Source: Pyrenophora tritici-repentis (taxonomy: Eukaryota; Ascomycota; Dothideomycetes; Pleosporales; Pleosporaceae). From it: DNA of 64,000 bases. This document shows, one piece after another, positions 21,404 to 30,790 of this stretch. The stretch is taken from assembly GCF_003171515.1 (NCBI RefSeq), contig NC_089392.1:2976001-3040000 (forward strand), given 5' to 3'. Numbering within the stretch: position 1 is the first letter of the stretch; the number at the start of each line of letters is the position of its first letter. A program made the position numbers and the translations under genes. The notes beneath the pieces were generated by a model that ran no database searches, was not told the origin of the DNA, and saw only the letters and a list, made by a program, of their open reading frames with translations.

Positions 21404-23083
21404 ATGGGCAAGGGAACCGACAAACTCTACATTACCCACTCGGAGTGGTCGTCCTCGGACGCCTTTGGCAACGCGCGCGGCGCCAACAGCTCAAATAGGA
21501 TCTCTGCTGCCGGCCTCTCGTCGACGTTCAAGCGCCTGCCCTTCAATTACTGCGCCGTCTCGCTGCAGCCCTTCACAGACCCCGTATGCACGGCGTCGGG
21601 TACCATCTTTGATCTTACCCATATTCTCACCTGGCTGTCGAAACACCCGGACACAAACCCTGTCGATGGAACACTATTGAAGCGCGCCGACCTCATTACA
21701 CTCAACTTCACCAAGAACGAAGACGGCGAATATGTAGACCCAGTGACGTACAAGGTCTTTACAGACAACACGCACATTGTTGCGCTGAAGAAGAGCGGCA
21801 ACGTGTTTGCATGGGACACTGTGGAAAGGCTGAACATCAAAGCGAAGAACTGGCAGGACCTGGTTAGCGATGACGAGTTTACGCGCAAGGACATCATAAC
21901 ACTCCAAGATCCGCAGAGTGTCGAATCCAGAGATTTCAGCTCATTCAAGCACGTCAAGGATGGAGATACTGTTGTGGCCGAGGCAGACAGCGGTGTGAAC
22001 AAGGAGGCGCTGGGCAACGCGGCCAAGATTCTCAAGGCGAAGGAAGCTGTCGCAAAAGCGCGTGAAGCCAGAAAACGAGGCACAAATGCATCCAAAGCCC
22101 TTGCAAACGTCCCCAAAAATGGCGCCGCAGCGTCGACCATGGCAGCGCCCAAGAAACCCGCCTACAACGCGGCCGTCTATACCTCTGGTAAAGCTGCGGC
22201 ATCCTTCACGTCGACCGGCGTCACACCACATACCTCGGGCGAACGCGCCCTCCTCTCCGATGAAGACTACATGCTCAAGCCGAAGCGTGTCAAGAACAAG
22301 GGTTACGCGCGCATATCCACCTCTCTTGGCGATCTCAACATTGAACTTCTTCCCGAATATGCACCGCGCGCAGTATGGAACTTTGTGAAGCTAGCACAAA
22401 AGGGATACTACAGCCACACCATCTTCCACCGAAATATCAAAGGCTTCATGATACAGGGTGGGGACCCCACAGGCACAGGAAGAGGCGGCCAGAGCATATG
22501 GGGCAAGCCTTTTGAAGACGAGTTCGAGGGTCCGGAGAGGCATAACGCGAGAGGAGTATTGAGCATGGCAAATAAGGGCAAGGGTACCAATACGAGCCAG
22601 TTCTTCATCACGTACCGCGCGGTACCGCATCTCGACCGCAAACACACAATTTTCGCACGAGTAGTAGGCGGACTGGACACCACCTTGCGCTCCATGGAGA
22701 TTGCAGAAGTCGGTGAGAAGGACAAACCAGTCGATGATATTGAAATTCTGGATATATCCGTCTTCGTAGACCCCTTCGAGGAGTGGCAGAAAGAGCGCAA
22801 AGACAAGGAAAACAAAGAACTAGAAGCCGAAGAGATCAAGAGGCAGGGTGGCATTGCTGACGATAAGACAACTTGGACGGGCAAGCGCATACGTGCAGAT
22901 GGCACAGTTGACAACAGCAGCGGGGAAGGCCTGGGCGTAGGCAAGTACCTCCAAGCCGCGAAACAGGAGATACAAAACCAGGGTGATGATGAGATAATCG
23001 GCTACGTGGATGAAGAGGAGGATGTGGCGCCCGTCAAGAAGAAAGCCAAGACTGGTGGCTTTGGTAACTTTGATGCCTGGTAA
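21404..23083 (+). CDS. U-box cyclophilin (peptidyl-prolyl isomerase-like 2)
   Basis: An intronless frame of 559 residues starting MGKGTDKLYITHSEW, the usual PPIL2/Cyp60 N-terminus. The frame is open nine codons further up, but this ATG is the conserved one. A U-box (about 40-110: FNYCAVSLQPFTDPVC, then HPDTNPVDG) should bind an E2 enzyme. A cyclophilin domain follows (about 305-460) with the catalytic FHRNIKGFMIQGGDPTGTG and SQFFITY. HTIFARVVGG has His where classical cyclophilins have the cyclosporin-binding Trp, as is usual in this subfamily. The tail is charged and ends KTGGFGNFDAW. Relatives act in the nucleus as spliceosome-associated proteins. Isomerase and ubiquitin-ligase activities are inferred from the family. 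Confidence 0.96.
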   Translation: MGKGTDKLYITHSEWSSSDAFGNARGANSSNRISAAGLSSTFKRLPFNYCAVSLQPFTDPVCTASGTIFDLTHILTWLSKHPDTNPVDGTLLKRADLITLNFTKNEDGEYVDPVTYKVFTDNTHIVALKKSGNVFAWDTVERLNIKAKNWQDLVSDDEFTRKDIITLQDPQSVESRDFSSFKHVKDGDTVVAEADSGVNKEALGNAAKILKAKEAVAKAREARKRGTNASKALANVPKNGAAASTMAAPKKPAYNAAVYTSGKAAASFTSTGVTPHTSGERALLSDEDYMLKPKRVKNKGYARISTSLGDLNIELLPEYAPRAVWNFVKLAQKGYYSHTIFHRNIKGFMIQGGDPTGTGRGGQSIWGKPFEDEFEGPERHNARGVLSMANKGKGTNTSQFFITYRAVPHLDRKHTIFARVVGGLDTTLRSMEIAEVGEKDKPVDDIEILDISVFVDPFEEWQKERKDKENKELEAEEIKRQGGIADDKTTWTGKRIRADGTVDNSSGEGLGVGKYLQAAKQEIQNQGDDEIIGYVDEEEDVAPVKKKAKTGGFGNFDAW

Positions 23084-23732
23084 TGCTTCACGGACCAGGA
23101 CTTTGGTAGCATGCTACAAATGATACCCCACGATGTCTTTTCGGATCCAACATGCGAGGCCAAGCAAATATCACCGTTGAGCAGCCAATGAGACGCGAAC
23201 AAGTCCGCCGAGTATGCATCACATCAGCTGCGGAAGCTGACTATTCGAAAGAGTATGTTAGGCAACAATTCACGGCATGCGGAATTACTGCTCTTGACTC
23301 CGTCGGCGATAATGTAAAGCCTAAGGCATTACACGAGGCGGCATGAGAACAGTAAGCCCAGCCCAATGAGCGCGAGGGTGGCGGGCTGAGAGCTGCCGAA
23401 AGGATTGCATAGACGATGATGCATAATGTAGATAATCGCTGGGGGTCGTAGGCTCATATCCTATCATATCCCGAGCGCATTGCTTATACATCGGTGACGT
23501 ACATGTAGTCGCCTGTGACTACAAAGCGGGGAGCATACCGATAACAACAATGATGTTGTAAACTGATGGTGGGTGTAGATAAACAAAGAGGCTCACGCCT
23601 GACTATGACGATTGCCTCCCGCAGTTAAATACTGAGAATATCCTCACCATCTGTGGTTGTTGGCACTTGCATAACATCGTTGCTTTTCTTACTTGTCCAT
23701 AGTAACACACTCTTAACCTAGCCAACACAACC
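23084..23732. other. Intergenic region
   Basis: About 650 bp between two rightward genes, holding the 3' flank of the cyclophilin gene and the promoter of the zinc alcohol dehydrogenase gene. I see only short frames without domains. Confidence 0.5.
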
Positions 23733-24841
23733 ATGCCTTCAGACATGCCCTCTACTTGTCGTGCGGTGGTATTAGAGAAAGTCGGCGCACCTTGGACTAT
23801 CAAGGAAGTCCCTGTCTCCAAGCCCGAGTCCGGCGAGGTCTTGGTTAAAGTACTTGCCTGCGGTGTCTGCCACTCGGACAGCTTCCTTCATCAGGGCCAC
23901 CTCGGAGATAAGGTGTTCCCCCGTGTTCCTGGGCATGAGGTGATTGGGACGGTGATTGCCGTTGGCGATGGGGAGAAGAAGTGGAAGGTTGGGGATCGCG
24001 TTGGAGGAGGGTGGCATGGCGGACATGACGGGCTATGCAAGGCGTGCAATCGCGGTCTGTTCCAGATGTGTGAGAATGAGCTTATCAACGGAGTTAGCAG
24101 GGACGGCGGATGTAAGTCTTTGGTTCCCGGTTCCCACTTATGCACACGCTTGAAGTTTACGTTTACGAGAACATGGCTGATGCGGGTCTAGACGCTGAAT
24201 ATTGTACCCTCCGCAGCGAGGCTGCAGTACGTATTCCGGCCGATGCGGATCCGGCTGAATACGCGCCTCTACTGTGTGCTGGCGTAACAGTTTTCAATGG
24301 CATACGCAACATGCACATTCAGCAAGGCGATACTGTCGCTATCCAGGGTCTTGGTGGGCTCGGTCATTTGGCGCTCCAATACGCACGTAAAATGGGCTAC
24401 CGCACCGTTGCACTTTCTTCATCTGCCGACAAGAAAGACTTCGCGTTCCAATTGGGAGCAACTGATTACATCGATACGTCCAAGGAGAGTGCGGCAGATG
24501 GGCTCCAGAAGATGGGTGGGGCAAGCCTCATTGTCGTCACAGCGCCCAACCCCGAGATCATAGGTCCATTAGTCAACGGCCTAGGCCCACTAGGCAAACT
24601 ACTTGTTCTCGCACCCGTGGGTGACGTGCCGATCAATACGGTTAGCCTGGTTATGGGAGGACGCTCGGTTCACGGGTGGCCGTCTGGCCACGGACTCGAT
24701 AGCGAAGAGGCGATTGATTTTGCAGAGAAGCAAGGTGTAAAGTGCATGATTGAAAAGTTTCCGTTCGACAAGGTGGAGGATGCTGTACAGCACATGCAGA
24801 GTGGCAAAGTGAGATTCAGGAGTGTCATCGTCATGGAATAA
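23733..24841 (+). CDS. Zinc-dependent alcohol dehydrogenase (MDR superfamily)
   Basis: Exons 23733-24111 and 24192-24841 give 342 residues; the 80-nt intron (GTAAGT...TCTAG) joins GG|YAEYC in frame. The catalytic zinc site is visible as GVCHSD and GHEVIG, and the Rossmann motif as GLGGLGHLALQYA. The structural-zinc lobe (GLCKACNRGLFQMCEN) has three of the usual four cysteines; the first is replaced by HDG, as in several fungal AdhP-like enzymes. It should oxidise alcohols or reduce aldehydes with NAD(P). The substrate cannot be deduced. A second ATG four codons downstream is an alternative start. Confidence 0.93.
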
Positions 24842-26377
24842 TGGAACAGTCTACCGTCTAGGCTGAGATTCTGGGCTGGAACAGGTTCAGTAGTAGTTTG
24901 GATGATGGAAACATTGAGCAGAACCTTACAAGGCTGGAATGAGACCAGGATGAAGCTTGCCAGAACAGAAGTGACAGCAAACTATAATCCACACAATAAG
25001 GAAACAGTGAAACGGTTGTTGTTCATGCAATGTGTCGTACCGGATTGACCATTTGGTCTAGCTAAATGGCGGAAGTTCGGGATGAAGGAAGTCGTTCGCC
25101 ATGAGCGGGCGCGGGTATCGAGAGGCTCAAGCAGCATCCGCCAAGGCGTCTCTGGTACAGTGTATTTCCTATGAGCATGGCAAAGCCAAGACAAACAAGA
25201 CACACAGCATTGCCGCCGAGAAAGCTAAGTATTTGCATTGCACTGTCACCCACTCTGGGCAAGCCCCACGTGAGAACGCACGCAGGCCTCAGCCACGCAG
25301 CCGCCAGCAGGCTTCGCGCCCGGAGCCGCCGAGCTTTAATATATGGCTGCGCGATACGTATCTCTCACTAATAGCTCCTGTACGACTCCGCGTACCTGCA
25401 TCTGAAGCGCGGTCGCGACATGTAACGCTTGCACTGCATCGCTGGGCCAATGAGTGAACCAAGGGCGCGGCGTGCACTAACGCTGGCAAGCTCCGTTGTT
25501 TCAGAAAGTGAAATGTCGGCCATTCGCGACACTAACACAGGGTCTGCCGGTCCCGAAGTGAACCTGCCAATTGCTCTGCAGAATTGCAAAGGATTAGTCG
25601 ACGGGGTAAGAAGGTGGGTGATGAGGCAAGGCTGGCGTTCCTTGTAGATCTGGCTTAAGATGTACCGCGTCCCCGCTGCAGGGCCGCGCGAACGAGCCTT
25701 GGTTGTTGACCGACTACACCATCAACAGCTCTCTCCTTTCTGCTGCTTCTTGTGCTCTTTCTTTTTCCTTCTTTTGCATCAACACTCTTGCATAACGCTG
25801 CGCGTCCTATTTTTAACCCTCGTTTTCGACAAGTACCGCTCCTTGCAGGCCCGGCGCCAGAAAACAAACGTTTAGGCTTCGGTGTCATCATTCACTTCCT
25901 TTTACAAACGTCGTTCGAGAAACGCTTTGTTTATTTGGTACTAGTTATACCTTTGTCCTCACAGTCACACTGCCGTGTCAGAAGATTCTTTTCTTACCTG
26001 AATCGCACCGTCCGAGTGTGGGCGTAACACCACTGTCGGGAACGCTTGACAGGAAAAGGGTCCGAAATTGGTTGTCCACAGCAACGCGCTAGATTCAGCC
26101 ATCGCAGCCTCACATCAATCCAACATTCCGGTACGATTATTTGAGATCGACTTTCCAATCTGTACACAACGCAAACGGCCCGCCAGTCTCGAAAACGTCA
26201 TACCATACATTCAAACACCAGTCGTCTCAGCACACCCGGAAGATCTCCTTGCCTTTGCAAGGACGCCCAAGCTTGGGGAAATAAGCCGCTTGTACATTGG
26301 CATTAGGAGCTTGCACGGCTATCTTTCAGCCTTGGGTTCATCAACCTTCTCTTCACATTCCCACACAAAACCTTACC
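24842..26377. other. Intergenic region with pyrimidine-rich leader
   Basis: About 1.5 kb between the alcohol dehydrogenase and the secreted Ser/Thr-rich protein gene. The stretch at 25730-25790 is strongly CT-rich, as is common near fungal transcription starts, so much of 25.7-26.4 kb may be promoter and 5' leader of the downstream gene. No gene is supported. Confidence 0.5.
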
Positions 26378-27145
26378 ATGCTGCCCACATCATTACGCGC
26401 AGCCGTGCTGGCTCTCGCCTTTGCATGCAGCACAGAAGCAGCAACCGTTTCTCTTGCATCTTTCATCCCACGGATCGATAACCTACCCACAGCCTGCAAC
26501 ACTGTCTATAGAACAGATATCTCCGGATGTACCGCCGATGACTTCAAGCCTGGCGCAACATGCACAGATGCATGCGTGCAGGGTCTCTCCAAGATTGGCG
26601 CGAGCGTGAGCGACAAGTGTGCAGGTGTAGATGCCGGCGAGTTAAGCATCATCGGAGTGTTCCAGAATGGCTTGGGCATTCAGAGTCTTTGTCCAGGCGT
26701 CACAATTCCCGCCATCAGCTCAAGTGGCGCGAAACCAAGTACGAAGAGTTCGACCGGGGCCACGACTACACAGGCGCCATTGCGTACAACTCTCACAAGC
26801 TCGGCAAGTACAGTAACATCGACTACGTCAAGTTCAACCGACGATGGAGATGGGGATGGAGATGATGATTCGACAAGCTCAGCGCCTGCACCAACATCGA
26901 CTGCAGATTTGACCCTGGACCCCAACACGAGCGCGGTACCGCCAGCATCCACTGCGCAAGCTGGATCGTCGTCATCAGATTCAACGCCAACCAGCGCGCC
27001 CAACGCCCAATTATCAAACTCGGACTCGGGCGGTGGGTCACCCTTTGACGTTGTAGCCACTGGTTCGTCTTCTCAACGAGAAACATTCGGCACAGCAGCG
27101 GTAGCCCTATTCGCAACAACATTCTTATTTGTCATGTGCGCATGA
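26378..27145 (+). CDS. Secreted Ser/Thr-rich protein, probable GPI-anchored wall protein
   Basis: The chosen ATG follows TTACC and opens directly into a signal peptide (MLPTSLRAAVLALAFACSTEA), giving 255 residues; the frame is open 27 codons further up, but that part is not signal-like. Mature residues 23-110 form a compact Cys-containing domain (C at ACNTVY, SGC, ATCTDAC, DKC, LCPG). Then comes a Ser/Thr/Asp/Pro-rich stretch likely to be O-glycosylated. The C-terminus (FGTAAVALFATTFLFVMCA) is hydrophobic after Ser/Gly-rich sequence, as expected for GPI attachment. I cannot name the N-terminal domain. A cell-wall or surface role is inferred from the architecture. Confidence 0.85.
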   Translation: MLPTSLRAAVLALAFACSTEAATVSLASFIPRIDNLPTACNTVYRTDISGCTADDFKPGATCTDACVQGLSKIGASVSDKCAGVDAGELSIIGVFQNGLGIQSLCPGVTIPAISSSGAKPSTKSSTGATTTQAPLRTTLTSSASTVTSTTSSSTDDGDGDGDDDSTSSAPAPTSTADLTLDPNTSAVPPASTAQAGSSSSDSTPTSAPNAQLSNSDSGGGSPFDVVATGSSSQRETFGTAAVALFATTFLFVMCA

Positions 27146-27701
27146 TTGCGCTGCAGCGTTTGTTTCTTTTGTTTCTGCATGGCTCATGTGGCTCACGACA
27201 TGGCGTTTGGGATTTGCATGTTTGTACTATATACCCGCATTGGTGGAACGATCAGAGGACGATGATCGGAACATGACAGCCAGCTGAGCATGTCAGTGAT
27301 AGTGGCAAAATACTCGTGTATATGCCAAGGAGAAGAGGCAATGTCTAATGTACCGTGTACATAGCAAGCAAGGGGGGCACCCATGGGCGAGTGTAATGTG
27401 ATTATGAATTAAATGCACAGCCATAGTACCGCCTCAGGCCACAACTTGGCGTCTACTTTACCTGCTTCACCGATACATTGATTGTTTTCACACTACTTGC
27501 TTGAAGTTTATGCATCACAAGCCCACGTGCGGGCTTTCGGGGATACGACGACACCGACTAAGTACTAACATCATCATCCCTGCGAGGTAAGCGAGTCCCG
27601 GAAGCCTAGACGTAATCGACCTTTTCTTGTGGTTGCACTCTTCCTCAGCCCTCAGCCCTCAGCTAACCTGGCCCCACCATGCAGGAGCACAGTCGGGGAC
27701 C
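27146..27701. other. Intergenic region with short CCCTCAG repeat
   Basis: About 550 bp upstream of the hydrolase gene. The promoter-proximal part carries tandem CCTCAGC/CCCTCAG units at about 27643-27663. No gene was seen. Confidence 0.5.
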
Positions 27702-27705
27702 ATGA
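27679..27705 (+). promoter_or_regulatory. Possible uORF overlapping the hydrolase start codon
   Basis: An ATG at 27679 opens an eight-codon reading frame whose TGA (27703-27705) overlaps the ATG of the hydrolase gene (27702-27704) as ATGA. If the mRNA begins upstream, this arrangement would affect initiation or allow reinitiation. The same place contains a CAG that could be a splice acceptor in the leader, which would remove the uORF. Confidence 0.35.
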
Positions 27706-29226
27706 GGAGAACATTATTGTTGTGTTTCATCCACGGCTTCAAGGTATGTTGTGTTTGTGATGGTGTATTTGATCAACTACGTCATCGCGGGGCCACAGCA
27801 CCATGTCTCGGCCCGGCCGCTGCCCCGTCCGAGAGTAACAGAGGCGAGATGAAGGATAAGAGCAATGCTAATGGCGCATTCATAGGGCGGAGACGAAACG
27901 TTCCGAACATTTCCCAGTCATGTGAAGGCGCTGCTGCAGCACGCCCTGCCAAAGGTCACCGTCCTGGCCATTACCTATCCACAGTTCGAGACGCGAGGCG
28001 ACTTGCACGAGTGCGTTGGCCGCTTCAAAGAATGGCTACAGAATAAAGTCATAGACCTCGAGGTCGCCAATTCGACGCCTTCGCCTACAGTCGACCCTTC
28101 TGTGCGCACCATCCTCGTCGGTCATTCCATGGGCGGCATCGTTGCGGCTGAGACACTTCTCTCTATTCTTGCCGACCAGCCCATTCACTCGCAGTCGAAT
28201 TCGCAGACGGCGGCAGGATCCACGGGCTCGCTATCTGACCACTCGACGCTTATGTTCCCGTATATACAGGGCATTCTCGCCTTTGACACACCATACTTGG
28301 GTATAGCGCCAGGCGTGGTTGCACACGGCGCGGAGAAGCATTGGAATACAGCGAGCTCGGCGTATTCAGCCTATAACAGTCTCGCAGATGCTTTCGGATG
28401 GGGCGCTAAGGATACTGCATCGGGTGCCGTCGATACAAGTAAGATGCTTCCTGCGCCCTCGGCATCTTCCACCGCAGACGTGGCATCGGCACCACTGTGG
28501 CAGAGATACGGCAAAGTGGCCATGTTTGCTGGAGCTGCGGGTGCGATAGCAGCAGGTGGTGCAGCAGCCTATATGAAGAAGGATCAGATCACCCAAGGCG
28601 TAACGTGGGCAACATCGCATTTGGAATTCGTCGGAGTCCTGGCCCGTCCCGAGGAGATGCGGAAGCGACTAGAGAAGATTGTGAAGATTACCACGACCCA
28701 GGACCTCGGTTTCTGTAACATGTACACCACCCTCGGCCATGCGGTAAACAGCGAAAACAAGGAACACGGTTGGACCGGAAAGGTCGCCGGAAAGGACCGT
28801 ACCTTTTGCAATCTACCCAAGGGGTCGCTCAAGAATTACTTCATGCCCGCCGTCAACGACAAAGCTACGGCAGAAACCTGGGCTCACATGTCCATGTTCG
28901 AACCCCGTAACAACCCAGGCTACTACACATTAAGCGAGACAGCCAAGGAGAAGATTATCGAGTGGACCGAATCGACCGACTGGTACGAAGAGAGCGAGGG
29001 CCCATTGACGGGCGAGGTGGGCGAAGAAGCAGAGATTGTAGAGCGCCAAGAGGTGGATGAGCAGATGCAGAAGGAGGCGGACAGGAAGCAGGCTGAGGAG
29101 GAGGAAGAGGCAAGAAATAAGGGAGATATTGATGCATTGGAAGTGGACGGCGGGTTTGTGGATCTGAAAAAGGGAGCTGAGGCTGCCGAGTGGGAGGATG
29201 AAGCGAATAAGAGAAAGGAGCTGTGA
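27702..29226 (+). CDS. Alpha/beta hydrolase (lipase/esterase, serine active site)
   Basis: Exon 1 (27702-27743, 14 codons) and exon 2 (27886-29226) give 460 residues. The 142-nt intron begins GTATGT and ends CATAG and fuses LLLCFIHGFK to GGDETFRTFP. The oxyanion-type HGF motif and the nucleophile elbow VGHSMGG (Ser about 95) mark a DUF676/PGAP1-like fold. A Gly/Ala-rich hydrophobic segment near 225-245 (MFAGAAGAIAAGGAAAYM) may touch a membrane. The last 90 residues are Glu/Lys-rich and probably a coiled coil. The substrate is unknown. The motif-bearing first exon makes the 27702 start convincing. Confidence 0.88.
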
Positions 29227-29310
29227 AGGAGTGTAGTATACGCTTTTATCCTACGACTTATAAAGTACGGAAAGCTGGTCAAGTGTGAAGAGATGCTGAA
29301 ACTTGTAATC

Positions 29311-29994
29311 CTAGTCCAAAATAACATGGAAGGTTCTCAAATACGTGTCAGCTGAATACAACGAAATGCTCTGGATAACCGTTACCCACTCACGGTCGCC
29401 TGGCTGGATAAGGTCAGGTCGAGTACGTCTCTTGGAACCTGTGACGACTTTCATGGACCCGATAACGCCTATCTGGAAGCCTGTCTCGTTAAAGTTGTGG
29501 ATGTCCTTGTCGAGGATGCCATACTTGGCTATGGTCTCTTCAACCAGCTTAAAGCACGCGCTAATCACCTCTGGGTCTTCCTGCAGCACTCTCTGCCTAT
29601 CCTTTGGGCGATTGAATGATATCTTAATCTTATCTGAACGCGTTACGAAGCGCGTAGTCCACTTCTTGCCAACAGGCTTCCTACCACGAGCACTCATAAG
29701 TTTATTAACCATATCTTCCACCTCGCACAGCTGGGGCGCAAATCCTCGCGAATTAAGGTTAAGAATATACTGGACAAGCGTCTGCTCTTCGGTAAGAGTG
29801 AGATTATGGCGGGGGTTGCGTAAATCTGGTTTTGAGCAAATTCCGTTATATCGGTCAATTAACGTAGACTTTGGGATTTTAAAGGCTTTAGCAGCGCGTC
29901 GGAGGCTTGAAAATTCGTTATTCTTATATTTAAGAAGAGCTAAATCAATTTTACCCTCTTGATTAGTTGTATTCGCATGTCGTTGTTGGGGCAT
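29311..29994 (-). pseudogene. Truncated Tc1/mariner pogo-like transposase
   Basis: From the ATG at 29994 the frame runs 227 residues. It has a psq-type helix-turn-helix (about 15-52: YKNNEFSSLRRAAKAF, PKSTLIDRYNG), a CENP-B-type HTH (about 65-125: GFAPQLCEVEDMVNKLM, KKWTTRF) and the start of a DDE domain. The motif HNFNETGFQIG has Asn169 where the first catalytic Asp belongs. Homology ends after EWVTVIQ, near 29372, so the rest of the DDE domain is missing. The Asp-to-Asn change is a C-to-T on the plus strand in CpA context, as RIP would make. There are no internal stops. The element is dead and abuts the 3' end of the hydrolase gene. I could not identify terminal inverted repeats. Confidence 0.85.
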
Positions 29995-30189
29995 AGTGTG
30001 AGAAAGATAGTTAGGGTGGTCTTGGCAAAACTGTCTGGGTCGATGGGGTTGTCCGGGTCGATGATCAACTACGTTGTATGGTTTTGATTTTAGGTAGACA
30101 TGGTATAAGGTAGAGTAGAAGAAGGAGAGGAGAAGAAGAGGATGAGGATGGGAAGATATAGAACCTGCCAAGGTCTCATTTATAAACTA

Positions 30190-30790
30190 GATATTTTCAG
30201 GGCGGGAGGAGAGACGCATTTATCGTGTTCTTCTCTTCTTTTAGTAAGAAAAAAGAACGGAAGAGCAGACATTAAACGGTTTATCGGGGCTTTTGTTATA
30301 GCAGGAGAGCATTTTGGGTCAGAAAGGAGAATAGGAAGGAAGAAAGGAGGAAGAGCCATATTACTCGATTGTGAGTGCTTTCTTGTAAATCAGATATAAT
30401 TTTGAGAAAGAGGAGACACATATGCTAGAGCGTCTGTGCCTTTTAGTAAGAAAGAGAAGCGGAAGAGAAGACATGATAAGTTTATATCGTAATTTTCATA
30501 TAGAGAACCTCCAAGGTAGAGCAGAGAAGTATTAAAAGCAAAATAGGGAAGAAAAACCATACTATCGTCCACTGTTCATTTTGGTAATACTAGCTTTTTG
30601 AGAAAGAGGTAAGACACACATGGTCATGGTGGTGGAATGTTTTAATTAAGAAGAAAGGGCAGGAAAGCAGACATGTGTTGGAGAATGTCAACTTTTAGAA
30701 TTGAGATCATTTTTAGGCGCAATGTTGTGGAGAGAAGAAGAGTAGAGAAGCAGAAAAGTAGAGTGCTTTTATACCGTTAGAACTAGCGCC
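30190..30790. repeat. Degenerate ~200-bp tandem repeat, at least three units
   Basis: Three landmarks recur at about 200 bp. TTTTGAGAAAGAGG-like sequence lies near 30193 (weak), 30399 and 30595. TTTTAGTAAGAA-like sequence starts at 30239, 30441 and 30640. A purine tract ending CCATAYTA...TCG lies near 30354 and 30557. The plus strand is strongly purine-rich. Similar TTTTAG plus purine plus CAT blocks continue, more diverged, to about 32900. I do not recognise the family. Its position beside a dead transposase suggests transposon-derived sequence. Confidence 0.65.
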
